A stretch of 64,000 nucleotides of DNA from Flavobacterium sp. RSP15 (GTDB lineage Bacteria > Bacteroidota > Bacteroidia > Flavobacteriales > Flavobacteriaceae). Within the stretch, counting starts at the first letter, position 1. Each line of letters begins with the position of its first letter. The position numbers were made by a program, and so were the translations under genes. The DNA is taken from NCBI RefSeq assembly GCF_003968755.1, contig NZ_RYDL01000008.1, positions 43,184 through 107,183 on the forward strand, given 5' to 3'. The notes under the pieces are model-generated. The model did not search any database. It worked only from the letters and a program-made list of their open reading frames with translations, and was not told the DNA's origin. Of the stretch, positions 1-8,947 are shown piece after piece.

Positions 1-84
1 GAAAATTTGAATCTTTCCAGTCATATCCTAACCAAATTAACAGATATAGACGAAGAAAAAAATTTACCTCAACATTGGAAATAA
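1..84 (+). CDS. C-terminal end of an unidentified protein (partial)
   Basis: An open frame enters from the left edge and ends at TAA 82-84, giving the last 27 residues (…DIDEEKNLPQHWK). It is hydrophilic and too short to assign to a family. The next gene starts 6 bases later on the same strand, so the two are probably co-transcribed. Confidence 0.6.
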   Translation, partial: ENLNLSSHILTKLTDIDEEKNLPQHWK

Positions 85-90
85 AAGAAT

Positions 91-1029
91 TTGTATAATT
101 TTTTTAAAATATGGGCGCGATTGGCACTGTTTTTTTATTCTAGAAAAACTGTTGCAAATTTTGCATTAATTTTAAATTTAAATCAACCCAAAATTCTCGC
201 TTCCAATCATCCAAATTCTTTTTTTGATGCAATTGTAATAGCGGTTCATTATCCAAAACCCATTTATTTTCTAGCGCGTGGTGATGCTTTTAATAAGCCG
301 TTAATTAAAAAATTTCTGAATGCTTTACATCTGATTCCAATTTACAGACTAAGTGAAGGAAAAGAAAATCTTTCTAAAAACGACAGTACTTTTGAGCGTT
401 GTTTGAAATTACTAAAAAGTAACGAACATATTTTGATTTTCCCTGAAGGCGTTTGTGTAAACGAATGGAATTTGCGGAGTTTAAAAAAAGGAACTGCACG
501 CCTGGCATTTATGGCTTTGCATCAAAAAATAAATAATCTTATTGTTCAGCCCATAAATTTGAATTATTCCTCTTTTTATAAAGTTCCGAAAGAAATCATT
601 ATTAATTTTAACGAACCAATAACAGTATCAAATTTATCAAATCATGCAGAAAATGTATTTTATAGAATTTTTAATCAAGAATTAAAAGAAGGAATTACAC
701 GAAAAATGCTGATTAAATCTGATTTACAATACTTCGATTTATTCCCAAAAAAAGAAAATTATTTAAGAAAAATACTGTTATTTATTCCTGCTATTTTAGG
801 ATTTATAAGTCAATATTGGATTTATTTCTTTTTGAAAAAATGGGTCATAAAAAAAACCAAAAATTCCGTGTTTTATGATTCGGTGCTTTTTGGTTTATTA
901 ATGTTCTCTTATCCCGTAATAATTATTGTAATGGCAACATTCGTAGGAATCTTTTTTAATTTCAAACTCGGACTTTCAATGTTGATTTTACTTCCATTTA
1001 CCGCTTGGTGTTGCAAAGAAATAAAATAG
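91..1029 (+). CDS. 1-acyl-sn-glycerol-3-phosphate acyltransferase-like protein (PlsC family)
   Basis: This is a 312-residue membrane acyltransferase that likely transfers an acyl chain to a glycerophospholipid or a related acceptor at the inner membrane. The acyltransferase motif NHPNSFFD is at residues 39-46, with the Bacteroidota-style extra residue between His and Asp. The second motif, FPEG, is at 117-120. The C-terminal third holds about three hydrophobic segments (from about residue 228), which ordinary PlsC lacks, so it belongs to the long PlsC-like group. The start is TTG at 91; no in-frame ATG lies near. It follows an upstream gene by 6 bases and ends 4 bases before the convergent VOC gene. 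The acceptor substrate cannot be told from sequence. Confidence 0.8.
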   Translation: MYNFFKIWARLALFFYSRKTVANFALILNLNQPKILASNHPNSFFDAIVIAVHYPKPIYFLARGDAFNKPLIKKFLNALHLIPIYRLSEGKENLSKNDSTFERCLKLLKSNEHILIFPEGVCVNEWNLRSLKKGTARLAFMALHQKINNLIVQPINLNYSSFYKVPKEIIINFNEPITVSNLSNHAENVFYRIFNQELKEGITRKMLIKSDLQYFDLFPKKENYLRKILLFIPAILGFISQYWIYFFLKKWVIKKTKNSVFYDSVLFGLLMFSYPVIIIVMATFVGIFFNFKLGLSMLILLPFTAWCCKEIK

Positions 1030-1033
1030 ACAA

Positions 1034-2062
1034 CTATTTCACTTTGCTTAAAGCCAACATTTTTATCATCCAATTGGGTAATGGTTTTTCAAAATCACGC
1101 TTTCTTAAATCCAAAAACCAGCCAATTTTCTTAAAAATAGGCACTTTATGGGTTTCTACTAATTCAATTAATGTTCCGTCTGGATCTTCAATATAGCAAA
1201 ATCGCCCTGAAGCACTATCCATTTCGAATGTATTATTGCTGTCAACAGTGAAATTATAGTTGTTTTTATCGGAATGTAATTTTAAAGATTTCATATCTAA
1301 AACATCTAGGCACAAGTGTATAAAACCACAATCACCCCAATATTTATTCTCGTATATTTTCTTTGGAGTTTTGTTTAAAATTTGAATTAATTCAATTTCA
1401 ACCGAACCCAACAGCTTATTAAAAGCACCTTTACCAGTGGCTTTTTTAAACAATCCTACTTTTCTATATAAATTTCCGTCAGCTTCAGTACTTTCATTAT
1501 CATATAAAATTTCATTGACACCTAAAATTTCTTTATAAAAATGCAATGATTTTTCCATGTCACTCACACCAATAACGGCACCACAAACACCACCAGTATC
1601 ATGTTTACCGTTTTGAAACCACTCAGAGGAAAAAACAATATTAAAGTTATTTCCGTATTGATCTTTTACCCAAAATTGAGATGAATTACTGTTTTTAGTT
1701 ATCGCTGACACTTGAATTCCAGAAACATTAGAAAGCCTGTTGTATGATTTTTTTATATCTAATGATTTGATTTTAGGACTATAAATCCCAAGATCACCAA
1801 GATTAACTTCATTAGTAGCAATAGGAGTTCTGTCAAGAAATTGCCAAATCTCAAAACCGCCTCCTCCTTGCAGATTCATGGTCAGAATAGCTCTTCGTTC
1901 GTGAATTTTATTACCTGTGTATTGCGACATTAATTTGGCCTGCGCTACGTCATCAAAAATTAACACATCAAGACCAAATATGCTTTTATAAACATTCATA
2001 GCTTCTTGAGCATTTTTTACTCCAATCCCAATTTGTTGAATTCCAGATAAATAATTATGCAT
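1034..2062 (-). CDS. VOC family protein with two glyoxalase-like domains
   Basis: A 342-residue protein with two vicinal-oxygen-chelate modules, about residues 7-130 (GIQQIGIGVKNAQEAM) and about 160-310 (GAVIGVSDMEKSLHFYKEIL). This fold includes metal-dependent glyoxalases, dioxygenases and resistance proteins, and the reaction here is not predictable. It is the last gene of a leftward set of glycosyltransferase, SDR and this protein; its ATG directly abuts the SDR stop, which implies translational coupling. The context suggests a role in the same small-molecule or sugar modification pathway, but this is inference. Confidence 0.75.
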   Translation of the reverse strand: MHNYLSGIQQIGIGVKNAQEAMNVYKSIFGLDVLIFDDVAQAKLMSQYTGNKIHERRAILTMNLQGGGGFEIWQFLDRTPIATNEVNLGDLGIYSPKIKSLDIKKSYNRLSNVSGIQVSAITKNSNSSQFWVKDQYGNNFNIVFSSEWFQNGKHDTGGVCGAVIGVSDMEKSLHFYKEILGVNEILYDNESTEADGNLYRKVGLFKKATGKGAFNKLLGSVEIELIQILNKTPKKIYENKYWGDCGFIHLCLDVLDMKSLKLHSDKNNYNFTVDSNNTFEMDSASGRFCYIEDPDGTLIELVETHKVPIFKKIGWFLDLRKRDFEKPLPNWMIKMLALSKVK

Positions 2063-2869
2063 TTAAGATGTCTTGTTTTTAATACCTTTTAGGTAAGCTA
2101 TTTTATAATATATCGAAGGCAAGAACCACCAAAACCAAAATAATAAGCGTTCTACTTTTGCAATAATAATGTTTTTTTTGTTCGATTGGATTCCCGAAAT
2201 AATTTTTTTTGCACAAATTCTTACATCAATTCCTACTTCATTAATATCATCCGTTTTGCCATATTGATTTCCGTTTCCTAGCAAAGCATTTTTCGAAATA
2301 TCAGTATCAATTCTTCCTGGATATACGATAGAAATACTAATATTGGTTTTATATAATTCGCATTGCATAGTTTCAAAATACCCTTTCAATGCATGTTTTG
2401 AAGCTGCGTAACCTGATCGCAACGGAAAACCCATTAGTCCGGCAAGACTACTGATTACTGTTATATTCCCTGAATTTACTTTTTTAAAATGAGGTAAAAT
2501 TGCCTGAGTCAATAATATAGGTGCAAAAAAATTGAGTTCCATCAACTTTCTGTTCACTTCAATCGATGTTTCATCAGATAATGCTCTTTGACTGATTCCT
2601 GCACATTGAATAATAACATCAATCTTACCTTCTAATGCTATCGCCTGATTAACGAGTTCCGGAATTGCATCAACATTCATTAAATCACAAGACAATATAT
2701 GACAAACTGAATTGTGTTTTTTTAAGACTAAAGCCAATTCTTTTAATAGATTTTCATTAGATGAAGTAAGAATTAAGATCGCTTCTTGTTTAGATAATTG
2801 TACAGCCAATTCTCTGCCAATGCCAGAAGATGCGCCTGTTATCCAAACAACTTTGTTTTTAAAATGCAT
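2063..2869 (-). CDS. SDR family NAD(P)-dependent oxidoreductase
   Basis: A 268-residue classical short-chain dehydrogenase/reductase. The cofactor-binding glycine motif TGASSGIG is at residues 11-18. The catalytic residues are Ser140/141, Tyr154 and Lys158 (GYAASK). Length is normal, with a hydrophobic tail (FWWFLPSIYYKIAYL) that may touch the membrane. Its start overlaps the end of the upstream glycosyltransferase by 11 bases and its stop abuts the VOC start. The substrate is unknown; the operon partners suggest a sugar or lipid intermediate. Confidence 0.88.
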   Translation of the reverse strand: MHFKNKVVWITGASSGIGRELAVQLSKQEAILILTSSNENLLKELALVLKKHNSVCHILSCDLMNVDAIPELVNQAIALEGKIDVIIQCAGISQRALSDETSIEVNRKLMELNFFAPILLTQAILPHFKKVNSGNITVISSLAGLMGFPLRSGYAASKHALKGYFETMQCELYKTNISISIVYPGRIDTDISKNALLGNGNQYGKTDDINEVGIDVRICAKKIISGIQSNKKNIIIAKVERLLFWFWWFLPSIYYKIAYLKGIKNKTS

Positions 2870-3563
2870 TCTTTCTGTAATTAAGCATTTGCTTATAAGT
2901 AGTAATCATGTCGCTTTGCGAAGCTCCTTTTTTGTACATATTTACCACTTTCAAATTGGCTAGCTGAACAGTTAACCAAGAATTCTCATCATACTTTCGG
3001 GCAGAAATAAGTGTTGTTTTTGAAATTAGTTTGAATTTCCCTGCGTTCCAGATGCGTTCTAGGAAATCATAATCTTCCATAATTAGCATTTCTTCTTTGT
3101 AATTACCGACTTTTTTCCACAATGACTTAGTAATGAAAATAGTTTGGTCGCCACCACGAAAAAAAAGATAATTGAAACGTGTAAAAAAAGCATTGATTTT
3201 TAGAATAAATCTATTGCTGTCAAAACGAGTCAGGAAACTCCCGCAATCAAAACCGTTTTCAATGGCCTTTTGGATGTCATTTTGAAAAGTCGGTGTCGGT
3301 AAACTATCGGCGTGTACAAAATAAAACACACCGCCTTTTGCTTGTTTTACTGCATGATTCATTTGTCCTGCTCTACCTTTTACTGGAGAAACCAAAACCT
3401 TAACGCCTAACTCTATTGCAATTTGACAAGTATTATCAGAACTTACTGCATCGCTGACAATAATTTCGAAGGAATCTGATTTTAAATATTTTAGTAAATG
3501 AGAAATAGTAATCCCAATATTTGCTTCTTCATTATAAGTGGGCATAATAATGCTTAAAAACAT
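2859..3563 (-). CDS. Family 2 glycosyltransferase, TIGR04283-like
   Basis: A 234-residue GT-A glycosyltransferase. It starts with the family 2 signature MPTYNEEANIG (residues 7-17), has an acidic metal-binding HADS motif near residue 90, and continues into GGDQTIF and the MEDYDFLER acceptor-site region. Size and motif pattern match the TIGR04283 group, annotated as arsenosugar-biosynthesis glycosyltransferases. Named partners such as ArsS or ArsM are not in view, so the arsenosugar role is only a family association. It is first in the three-gene leftward operon and sits 35 bases after recQ, so recQ transcripts may read into it. Confidence 0.8.
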   Translation of the reverse strand: MFLSIIMPTYNEEANIGITISHLLKYLKSDSFEIIVSDAVSSDNTCQIAIELGVKVLVSPVKGRAGQMNHAVKQAKGGVFYFVHADSLPTPTFQNDIQKAIENGFDCGSFLTRFDSNRFILKINAFFTRFNYLFFRGGDQTIFITKSLWKKVGNYKEEMLIMEDYDFLERIWNAGKFKLISKTTLISARKYDENSWLTVQLANLKVVNMYKKGASQSDMITTYKQMLNYRKNAF

Positions 3564-3598
3564 AGTGTTCGTTTTAGAATTTAATAACTTTGGAATAT

Positions 3599-5794
3599 TT
3601 AATTCGCCACTTCGCTGATGAATTTTATACGCATCAGACGCAATTCACAAAGATCATATTCGCCGTCAAATTCCTTGAGTGCTGCTTCAATATTATCCGA
3701 TTCGGATTCCATGAAATACTCGTGAATTTCTTCTTGTTGTTCATCGTCAAGCATGTCGTCAATCCAGTATTTTATATTCAGCTTGGTACCAGAATACACA
3801 ATTTGTTCCATTTCTTTTATTAAAACATCCATTTTAATTCCTTTAGCGGAAGCAATATCATCGAGCGATAATTTTCTGTCAATATTCTGAATGATATAGA
3901 GTTTGTTTACTGAATTGACTCCTGTTGATTTTACGACAAGATCTTCCGGACGCGTAATGTCATTTTCTGCAACATAGCGGCTGATTAATTCTAGAAATTC
4001 TTTTCCATATTTTTTGGCTTTTCCTTCCCCAACCCCATGAATATTAATCAGTTCCTCTTGAGAAACTGGATATTTCAAAGCCATATCTTCTAGTGATGGA
4101 TCCTGAAAAACTACAAATGGGGGAACGCCAACTTTTTTAGCTACTTTTTTACGCAAATCTCGCAACATTCCCATCAAAATTTCATCTGCAACTCCGGTAG
4201 ATTTTGATGCGGTTACAATAGCCTCATCGAATGATTCGTTGTATTGATGATCTTCCGACATCATAAAGGATTTTGGTTTTTTTATAAAATCCAGTCCTTT
4301 ATCGGTAATTTTGACAATGCCATAGGTTTCTATATCTTTTGATAAATAGCCCGCTACCAAAACTTGTCGCAACAAGGCCATCCAATATTTTTCATCCTGT
4401 TTTGAACCACATCCAAAAAAAGACTGCGCATCCGTTCTATGTGCCTTGATCACTGCGTTGACGCGACCGATCAAGGTAAAAACAACTTCTTTTGATTTGT
4501 ATAAATGTTTGGTATCTCGTACCACTTCCAGCAGCTGCACTACTTCAGCTTTGGCCTCTGTTTTTGTTTTTGGGTTTCTGACATTGTCATCCATATCCGC
4601 TCCTTCGCCTGTGACATCGTCAAATTCTTCTCCAAAGTAATGCAACAGAAACTTTCTTCTGGACATCGAAGTTTCGGCGTAAGCCACAACCTCCTGTAAT
4701 AAAGCAGATCCAATTTCCTGTTCTGCAACGGGTTTACCAGACATGAATTTTTCTAATTTCTCGACGTCTTTATAAGAGTAATACGCCAAGCAGTGCCCTT
4801 CACCGCCATCTCGACCGGCACGTCCTGTTTCCTGATAGTAGCTTTCTAATGATTTAGGAATATCATGGTGAATTACAAAACGCACATCTGGCTTGTCTAT
4901 TCCCATCCCAAAAGCGATGGTGGCCACTACGACATCTACATCCTCCATAAGGAACATGTCCTGATGTTTGGCACGGGTTTTAGCATCTAATCCCGCATGA
5001 TATGGCACGGCACTTATCCCGTTGACTTGCAACACCTCGGCAATAGCCTCTACTTTTTTACGGCTCAGGCAATAAATAATACCCGATTTGCCTTTATGTT
5101 GTTTGATGAACCGAATAATATCCGATTCAATATTTTTTGTTTTAGTACGTACTTCATAATACAAATTGGGTCTATTGAAGGATGCCTTAAAAGTGGTAGC
5201 ATCACACATATCCAAGTTTTTGAGGATGTCTTCCTGTACTTTAGGAGTAGCAGTAGCAGTTAGTCCTATAATAGATAAATCACCCAGTTGTTTTATGATG
5301 TGTTTCAGGTTCCGATATTCCGGTCTAAAATCATGTCCCCACTCTGAGATACAATGAGCCTCATCTATGGCTACGAAAGAAATGCGAACGGTTTTTAGAA
5401 AATTGACATATTCTTCCTTTGTCAACGATTCCGGCGCAACGTACAAAAGCTTAGTCAATCCAGAGGTAATATCCTTTTTTACTTGCGCAATTTCAGTTTT
5501 GGTCAGGGAGGAATTTAAAACATGAGCAATCCCGTTTTCTGAGGATAAACTTCGAATGGCATCAACTTGATTTTTCATCAAAGCGATTAAAGGCGATACT
5601 ACTATTGCAGTTCCTTCCTGAATTAAAGCGGGCAGCTGGTAGCATAGTGATTTACCCCCACCAGTTGGCATTATCACAAAAGTGTTCTGCTTATTCAACA
5701 GACTTTTTATGACTTGTTCTTGCAATCCCTTAAATTGGCTGAAGCCAAAATATTTCTTTAATTCTTTGTGTATTTCAATTTCGTTTGAATTCAT
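3599..5794 (-). CDS. recQ: ATP-dependent DNA helicase RecQ
   Basis: A 731-residue 3'-5' DNA helicase of recombination and replication-fork repair. Walker A TGGGKS lies at residues 44-49, the DEAH box at 144-147 with the RecQ-specific aromatic-rich loop just after it (SEWGHDFRP), and motif VI QETGRAGRDG near residue 330. These are followed by a zinc/winged-helix RQC region, an HRDC domain (about 530-605) and a C-terminal extension of about 120 residues. It is longer than E. coli RecQ (about 610) because of this tail, which is usual in Bacteroidota. It is divergent from kdsD across 85 bases. Confidence 0.96.
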   Translation of the reverse strand: MNSNEIEIHKELKKYFGFSQFKGLQEQVIKSLLNKQNTFVIMPTGGGKSLCYQLPALIQEGTAIVVSPLIALMKNQVDAIRSLSSENGIAHVLNSSLTKTEIAQVKKDITSGLTKLLYVAPESLTKEEYVNFLKTVRISFVAIDEAHCISEWGHDFRPEYRNLKHIIKQLGDLSIIGLTATATPKVQEDILKNLDMCDATTFKASFNRPNLYYEVRTKTKNIESDIIRFIKQHKGKSGIIYCLSRKKVEAIAEVLQVNGISAVPYHAGLDAKTRAKHQDMFLMEDVDVVVATIAFGMGIDKPDVRFVIHHDIPKSLESYYQETGRAGRDGGEGHCLAYYSYKDVEKLEKFMSGKPVAEQEIGSALLQEVVAYAETSMSRRKFLLHYFGEEFDDVTGEGADMDDNVRNPKTKTEAKAEVVQLLEVVRDTKHLYKSKEVVFTLIGRVNAVIKAHRTDAQSFFGCGSKQDEKYWMALLRQVLVAGYLSKDIETYGIVKITDKGLDFIKKPKSFMMSEDHQYNESFDEAIVTASKSTGVADEILMGMLRDLRKKVAKKVGVPPFVVFQDPSLEDMALKYPVSQEELINIHGVGEGKAKKYGKEFLELISRYVAENDITRPEDLVVKSTGVNSVNKLYIIQNIDRKLSLDDIASAKGIKMDVLIKEMEQIVYSGTKLNIKYWIDDMLDDEQQEEIHEYFMESESDNIEAALKEFDGEYDLCELRLMRIKFISEVAN

Positions 5795-5817
5795 TCTTTA
5801 TTATGTGGTATTTTGTA

Positions 5818-5825
5818 TAAATTTG
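5818..5825 (+). promoter_or_regulatory. Candidate -7 box for kdsD
   Basis: TAAATTTG fits the Bacteroidota -7 consensus TAnnTTTG and lies 54 bases before the kdsD TTG start in the recQ-kdsD divergent gap. No TTTG sits at the ideal 19-base spacing (the nearest is 30 bases upstream), so the assignment is weak. Confidence 0.35.
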
Positions 5826-5879
5826 CATCATCTAAAGGTACAAATTTCTTTTACACACACAAATTTTAATTATTCAGTT

Positions 5880-6845
5880 TTGATAACTACAGAAAATATA
5901 TTGGCAAGTGCCAGAAAAACTATTTTATCGGAAAGCCAATCCATTGCAAAACTCGCTGATTTTCTGGATGAAAACTTTATTAGTGCCACACAAAGCATCT
6001 ATAATACTGCCGGAAGACTAGTAGTAACAGGGATAGGAAAAAGCGCTATTATTGCCCAAAAAATGGTGGCTACTTTTAACTCTACCGGAACTCCGTCGTT
6101 GTTTCTTCATGCCTCCGAAGCCATTCATGGTGACTTAGGAATGATTAAAAACGATGATGTAATCATTTGCATTTCTAAAAGCGGCAACAGTCCGGAGATA
6201 AAAGTACTGGTTCCGCTATTGAAACGTTTTGGCAATACGCTGATTGCCATTACTGGAAATACGTTCTCTTTTCTTGCCAAAGGATCTGATTTTGTATTGA
6301 ATACTACCGTCACCTCCGAAGCTTGTCCAAACAATCTTGCCCCTACAAACAGCACTACCGCACAACTTGTCATGGGAGATGCACTTGCGGTTTGCCTGAT
6401 GGAAATGCGCGATTTCAAACCGGAAGATTTTGCGGTCTACCATCCTGGGGGCGCATTAGGAAAAAAATTATTGCTCAAAGTGAAAGATATGTTAGAGCAC
6501 AGTCTCAAACCAATGGTTACTCCGGACGCTTCAATCAAAAAAGTTATTTTCGAAATTTCAGAAAAGCGCCTTGGTGTCACTGCAGTTGTAGATCAGCATA
6601 AGGTAATCGGAATCATTACGGACGGAGATATAAGAAGAATGCTCAATGAACGAGATAATTTCACTGATTTAACCGCAAAAGATATTATGACAAAAAACCC
6701 AAAAATGACTTCTTCGGAAGCGATGGTAGTTGAGGCATTCAACATAATGGAAGATTTTTCTATCACCCAATTAGTGGTGGTTGATCATGGCGAATACAAA
6801 GGAGTCTTACATATACACGACATTTTAAAAGAAGGAATACTATAA
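5880..6845 (+). CDS. kdsD: Arabinose-5-phosphate isomerase (KpsF/GutQ family)
   Basis: Interconverts ribulose-5-phosphate and arabinose-5-phosphate, the first step toward KDO for lipopolysaccharide. The 321-residue product has an N-terminal SIS sugar-isomerase domain (GIGKSAIIAQKM, then SEAIHGDLGMI) and two C-terminal CBS domains (about 200-320). An in-frame ORF opens much earlier, at 5682, but that part overlaps recQ and shows no conserved sequence. I therefore place the start at TTG 5880 (LITTENILASARK), which gives the normal family length. The stop overlaps the tatC ATG by one base (TAATG), so the two are coupled. Confidence 0.9.
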   Translation: MITTENILASARKTILSESQSIAKLADFLDENFISATQSIYNTAGRLVVTGIGKSAIIAQKMVATFNSTGTPSLFLHASEAIHGDLGMIKNDDVIICISKSGNSPEIKVLVPLLKRFGNTLIAITGNTFSFLAKGSDFVLNTTVTSEACPNNLAPTNSTTAQLVMGDALAVCLMEMRDFKPEDFAVYHPGGALGKKLLLKVKDMLEHSLKPMVTPDASIKKVIFEISEKRLGVTAVVDQHKVIGIITDGDIRRMLNERDNFTDLTAKDIMTKNPKMTSSEAMVVEAFNIMEDFSITQLVVVDHGEYKGVLHIHDILKEGIL

Positions 6846-7660
6846 TGGCAAAGAAAAATTTAAACGAAATGTCCTTTTTAGATCATCTTGAAGAATTAAG
6901 ATGGTTATTAGTTCGAAGCACTGTAGCTATATTAATCCTGGCCACTGTTACGTTTTTTATCAGTGACTATATTTTTGACGTTATCATCTTTGGACCAACC
7001 AATCCAAATTTTATTACCTACCGTGCTTTTTGTGATTTATCACATTATTTGGGTTTTGCTGATAGTATTTGCGTAACCGAAATGGCTTTTATCATTCAAA
7101 ACACCAATATGGAAGGGCAGATCAATGTATTGATCTGGACCTGTATCACTGCCGGTTTTATATTGGGATTTCCTTTTGTATTATGGGAAATCTGGAAATT
7201 TATAAGCCCAGCATTGTATGAAACCGAAAAAAAACACGCAAAGCTTTTTGTGATCACCTCCTCCTTGCTCTTTTTCATGGGTGTCCTTTTTGGTTATTTC
7301 GTAATTGTCCCCATGTCGATGAACTTTTTTGCTACATTTACCATAAGTGATGTAGTAAAAAATCAGTTTAGCGTTGATTCCTACATTGGGATGGTAAAAA
7401 CCAGTGTTATCGCTTGCGGATTATTTTTTGAATTACCAATAATTATCTATTTCCTGACTAAATTAGGCTTGGTAACCCCTGAATTTTTAAGGAAATATTG
7501 GAAATATGCCGTAGTCATCATCCTTATAGTAGCGGCAATTGTAACACCTCCGGATGTGGTGAGTCAAATAATTGTAACCATCCCGATGTTGTTAATCTAT
7601 GAAGCAAGTATCTTAATATCGAAAATAGTTGTAAAAAATCAAAAAAAAGTAAATGGCTGA
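6845..7660 (+). CDS. tatC: Twin-arginine translocase subunit TatC
   Basis: A 271-residue inner-membrane core subunit of the Tat pathway, which recognises twin-arginine signal peptides of folded proteins. The conserved start FLDHLEELRW is at residues 10-19, followed by six hydrophobic segments and the signature near SPALYETEKK. An insertion between the first two membrane helices (about residues 45-85) is typical of Bacteroidota TatC. It is coupled to kdsD upstream, and its end overlaps the next gene by 8 bases. No tatA gene is in view. Confidence 0.95.
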   Translation: MAKKNLNEMSFLDHLEELRWLLVRSTVAILILATVTFFISDYIFDVIIFGPTNPNFITYRAFCDLSHYLGFADSICVTEMAFIIQNTNMEGQINVLIWTCITAGFILGFPFVLWEIWKFISPALYETEKKHAKLFVITSSLLFFMGVLFGYFVIVPMSMNFFATFTISDVVKNQFSVDSYIGMVKTSVIACGLFFELPIIIYFLTKLGLVTPEFLRKYWKYAVVIILIVAAIVTPPDVVSQIIVTIPMLLIYEASILISKIVVKNQKKVNG

Positions 7661-8006
7661 TATCATAAATGAATTCAACGAATACCGTTCGAAAATGAAC
7701 GAAAAATTATTGGCAGACAATAATAAAATTGTAAAGCGAATTTTTAATTTGGATACCAATGCGTATGCTCCAGGCGCTTTGGATGTAAAAACAAAAGAGC
7801 TTTTAGGCCTTGTTGCTTCGGCTGTTTTACGCTGCGATGATTGCGTAAAATACCATTTGGAGACGAGCTTCAAAGAAGGTGTCACCAAAGAAGAAATGAT
7901 GGAGGCGATGGGAATTGCTACACTTGTTGGCGGAACTATTGTTGTGCCTCATTTGCGCAGAGCCTATGAGTTCTGGGAAGCACTGGAGGAAACCGCAACA
8001 AAATAA
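7653..8006 (+). CDS. Carboxymuconolactone decarboxylase/AhpD-like protein
   Basis: A 117-residue all-helical protein of the CMD/AhpD family. It carries the redox motif C61-D-D-C64 with the usual downstream His68 (CDDCVKYH). That arrangement is the AhpD-type peroxidase or disulfide reductase centre rather than the decarboxylase form. It probably acts as a small cytoplasmic thiol antioxidant enzyme, though the physiological partner is unknown. The start overlaps the tatC end by 8 bases, so it is third in the kdsD-tatC operon. Confidence 0.85.
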   Translation: MADIINEFNEYRSKMNEKLLADNNKIVKRIFNLDTNAYAPGALDVKTKELLGLVASAVLRCDDCVKYHLETSFKEGVTKEEMMEAMGIATLVGGTIVVPHLRRAYEFWEALEETATK

Positions 8007-8025
8007 TTTGTTAAGAAGTTCTATC

Positions 8026-8068
8026 GTTTAATTGTTTATTCGTTTATTTGACGATTAAACAATTAAAC
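8026..8068. repeat. 13-bp perfect inverted repeat upstream of lptB
   Basis: GTTTAATTGTTTA at 8026-8038 is matched by its exact reverse complement at 8056-8068, with a 17-base loop. A further GTTAAACGATTAAAC-like half follows at about 8078-8092. With no T-run it is not an obvious terminator. It may be a REP-like element or an mRNA stem-loop between the AhpD-like gene and lptB. Confidence 0.7.
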
Positions 8069-8099
8069 TATTGATGCGTTAAACGATTAAACCAAAAAA

Positions 8100-8840
8100 A
8101 TGAAATTACGAGCCGAAAATCTAATCAAAACCTACAAAGGACGCAGTGTTGTCAAAGGCATTTCGGTAGAGGTAAATCAAGGCGAAATCGTTGGACTCTT
8201 GGGGCCTAACGGTGCCGGAAAGACAACTTCATTTTACATGATTGTGGGATTAGTAAAACCCAATTCCGGAAATATATTCCTAGATGATTTGAACATCACA
8301 GATTACCCGATGTATAAAAGAGCACAGCAGGGAATTGGTTATTTAGCTCAAGAAGCTTCCGTTTTTAGAAAATTAAGCATCGAAGACAATATATTAAGTG
8401 TTTTGCAATTGACAAAATTATCCAAAGCGGAACAAGAAGCAAAAATGGAAAGTTTAATTGATGAGTTTAGTTTAGAACACATTAGAACCAATCGTGGGGA
8501 TTTACTTTCCGGCGGTGAACGCCGCAGAACTGAAATAGCCCGTTGTCTGGCTACAGATCCAAAATTCATTTTATTAGATGAACCATTTGCCGGTGTCGAT
8601 CCTGTAGCCGTTGAAGACATTCAGCGAATTGTGGCGCAATTAAAAAATAAAAATATCGGAATTCTTATTACAGATCACAACGTTCAGGAAACCTTAGCCA
8701 TCACTGATAAAACCTACCTGATGTTTGAAGGTGGCATCCTTAAAGCCGGAATTCCAGAAGAATTAGTTGAGGATGAAATGGTACGTCGTGTGTATCTGGG
8801 GCAAAATTTCGAACTGCGAAAAAGAAAGTTGGAGTTTTAG
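8100..8840 (+). CDS. lptB: Lipopolysaccharide export ABC transporter ATP-binding protein LptB
   Basis: A 246-residue cytoplasmic ATPase that powers LPS extraction from the inner membrane by LptFG. Walker A GPNGAGKT is at residues 35-42, followed by a Q-loop (YLAQEASVF), the signature LSGGERRRTEIAR, Walker B FILLDEP and the H-loop ITDHNV. The YLAQEASVFRKL stretch and the C-terminal end are characteristic of LptB within ABC ATPases. Length is as expected (about 241 in E. coli). It stands alone after a 93-base gap holding the inverted repeat, and the genes before it (kdsD) also serve LPS. Confidence 0.95.
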   Translation: MKLRAENLIKTYKGRSVVKGISVEVNQGEIVGLLGPNGAGKTTSFYMIVGLVKPNSGNIFLDDLNITDYPMYKRAQQGIGYLAQEASVFRKLSIEDNILSVLQLTKLSKAEQEAKMESLIDEFSLEHIRTNRGDLLSGGERRRTEIARCLATDPKFILLDEPFAGVDPVAVEDIQRIVAQLKNKNIGILITDHNVQETLAITDKTYLMFEGGILKAGIPEELVEDEMVRRVYLGQNFELRKRKLEF

Positions 8841-8935
8841 AAAAATCGCCTTTTTTTAATATTCAGTTAAAAAATGGAAAATGGAAACTAAGATAAAATC
8901 ATAATTTTTCATATACTTACAATGCAAAAAACTTA

Positions 8936-8943
8936 TATCTTTG
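8936..8943 (+). promoter_or_regulatory. Candidate -7 box for mntA-hepT
   Basis: TATCTTTG fits TAnnTTTG and lies only 4 bases before the ATG of the antitoxin gene, so its transcript would be nearly leaderless. No clear -33 TTTG is visible. Confidence 0.45.
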
Positions 8944-8947
8944 TTAT

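Noticed and set aside
1005..1196. Plus-strand frame over the acyltransferase/VOC junction
   Set aside because: It overlaps two well-supported convergent genes and has no conserved content.
5682..5879. N-terminal extension of kdsD
   Set aside because: The frame is open but overlaps recQ on the other strand, encodes a Cys/Phe-rich sequence unlike the family, and the normal isomerase start falls at 5880.
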